From Macrosoma leucophasiata (taxonomy: Eukaryota > Arthropoda > Insecta > Lepidoptera > Hedylidae): 64,000 nt of DNA. This document shows positions 63,841-64,000 of this stretch, piece by piece. The stretch lies in NCBI GenBank assembly GCA_036365455.1, contig JAWQUS010000007.1, forward strand, positions 24,336,001-24,400,000. Reading direction: 5' to 3'. A model generated the notes under the pieces. That model ran no database searches. It saw only the letters and a list, made by a program, of their open reading frames with translations, and was not told where the DNA came from. Position 1 is the stretch's first letter, and every line of letters starts with the position of its first letter. Both the position numbers and the translations under genes were made by a program.

Positions 63841-64000
63841 TTTAACAGCTGAACGAGCTGGAAGTGCCTCGGTGTTCGTTGATCGGCTCACGATGTTATC
63901 ATAAATAATATAATATGTAACATATAAACTGCCTTTCATAGCATTTTTTCTATTTTTTTAAAACGAAGTAGTTGAGGCGCCGGTTCGCTAATTAATGGTG

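Overview
This is a stretch of eukaryotic, almost certainly insect and most likely lepidopteran, genomic DNA. The reasons are the split gene with GT-AG introns, the AT-rich background, and a dense load of short tRNA-derived and other SINEs, MITEs, a mariner, hAT relics and worn non-LTR retrotransposon ends of the kinds seen in moths and butterflies. The species cannot be named from the sequence. There are no bacterial operons, no CRISPR array and no plausible functional non-coding RNA gene.

The only protein-coding gene I can support as intact is a stathmin (tubulin-sequestering phosphoprotein) on the + strand. Its six shared coding exons lie at 53895-54061, 54958-55172, 57495-57612, 58112-58252, 60735-60875 and 61555-61638. 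Every junction is in phase with usable splice sites, and a long 3' UTR runs to about 63.85 kb. Two upstream exons, at 18910-18994 and 42441-42516, each start with ATG and each end in the phase (one leftover G) that the first shared exon needs. They give open proteins of 316 and 313 residues. The second encodes a short hydrophobic, cysteine-clustered N-terminus like the palmitoylated, membrane-targeting ends of neuronal stathmins, and it sits just downstream of the most GC-rich sequence in the window. I therefore read most of the window (about 18.9-61.6 kb) as one long gene with alternative promoters. The first-exon assignments are inference.

Layout. 0-18.9 kb: upstream sequence packed with SINEs, hAT MITEs, LINE tails and a Helitron-like piece. 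18.9-28.7 kb: the distal candidate first exon, then a repeat-rich part of the first intron with an inverted duplication, a degenerate mariner (22.4-23.7 kb) and an unexplained GC3-rich ORF near 25 kb. 28.7-29.5 kb: a deleted hAT element. About 29.5-50 kb: AT-rich and poor in SINEs, with a direct duplication at 34-35 kb, two related TA-flanked MITEs, a 5S-rRNA-derived SINE at 40 kb and the GC-rich promoter candidate at 42 kb. 50-53.9 kb: repeats and fold-back elements again. 53.9-61.6 kb: the stathmin exons. 61.6-64 kb: 3' UTR.

Most notable observations: (1) the stathmin has about four tubulin-binding-type helical repeats, and degenerate tandem copies of one repeat exon lie directly downstream of it; (2) a tRNA-like SINE family inserts as fold-back or multimeric units. 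One is a 721-bp insertion inside a stathmin intron with two 269-bp arms that differ at a single position and an intact 13-bp target-site duplication; (3) two alternative first exons are phase-matched.
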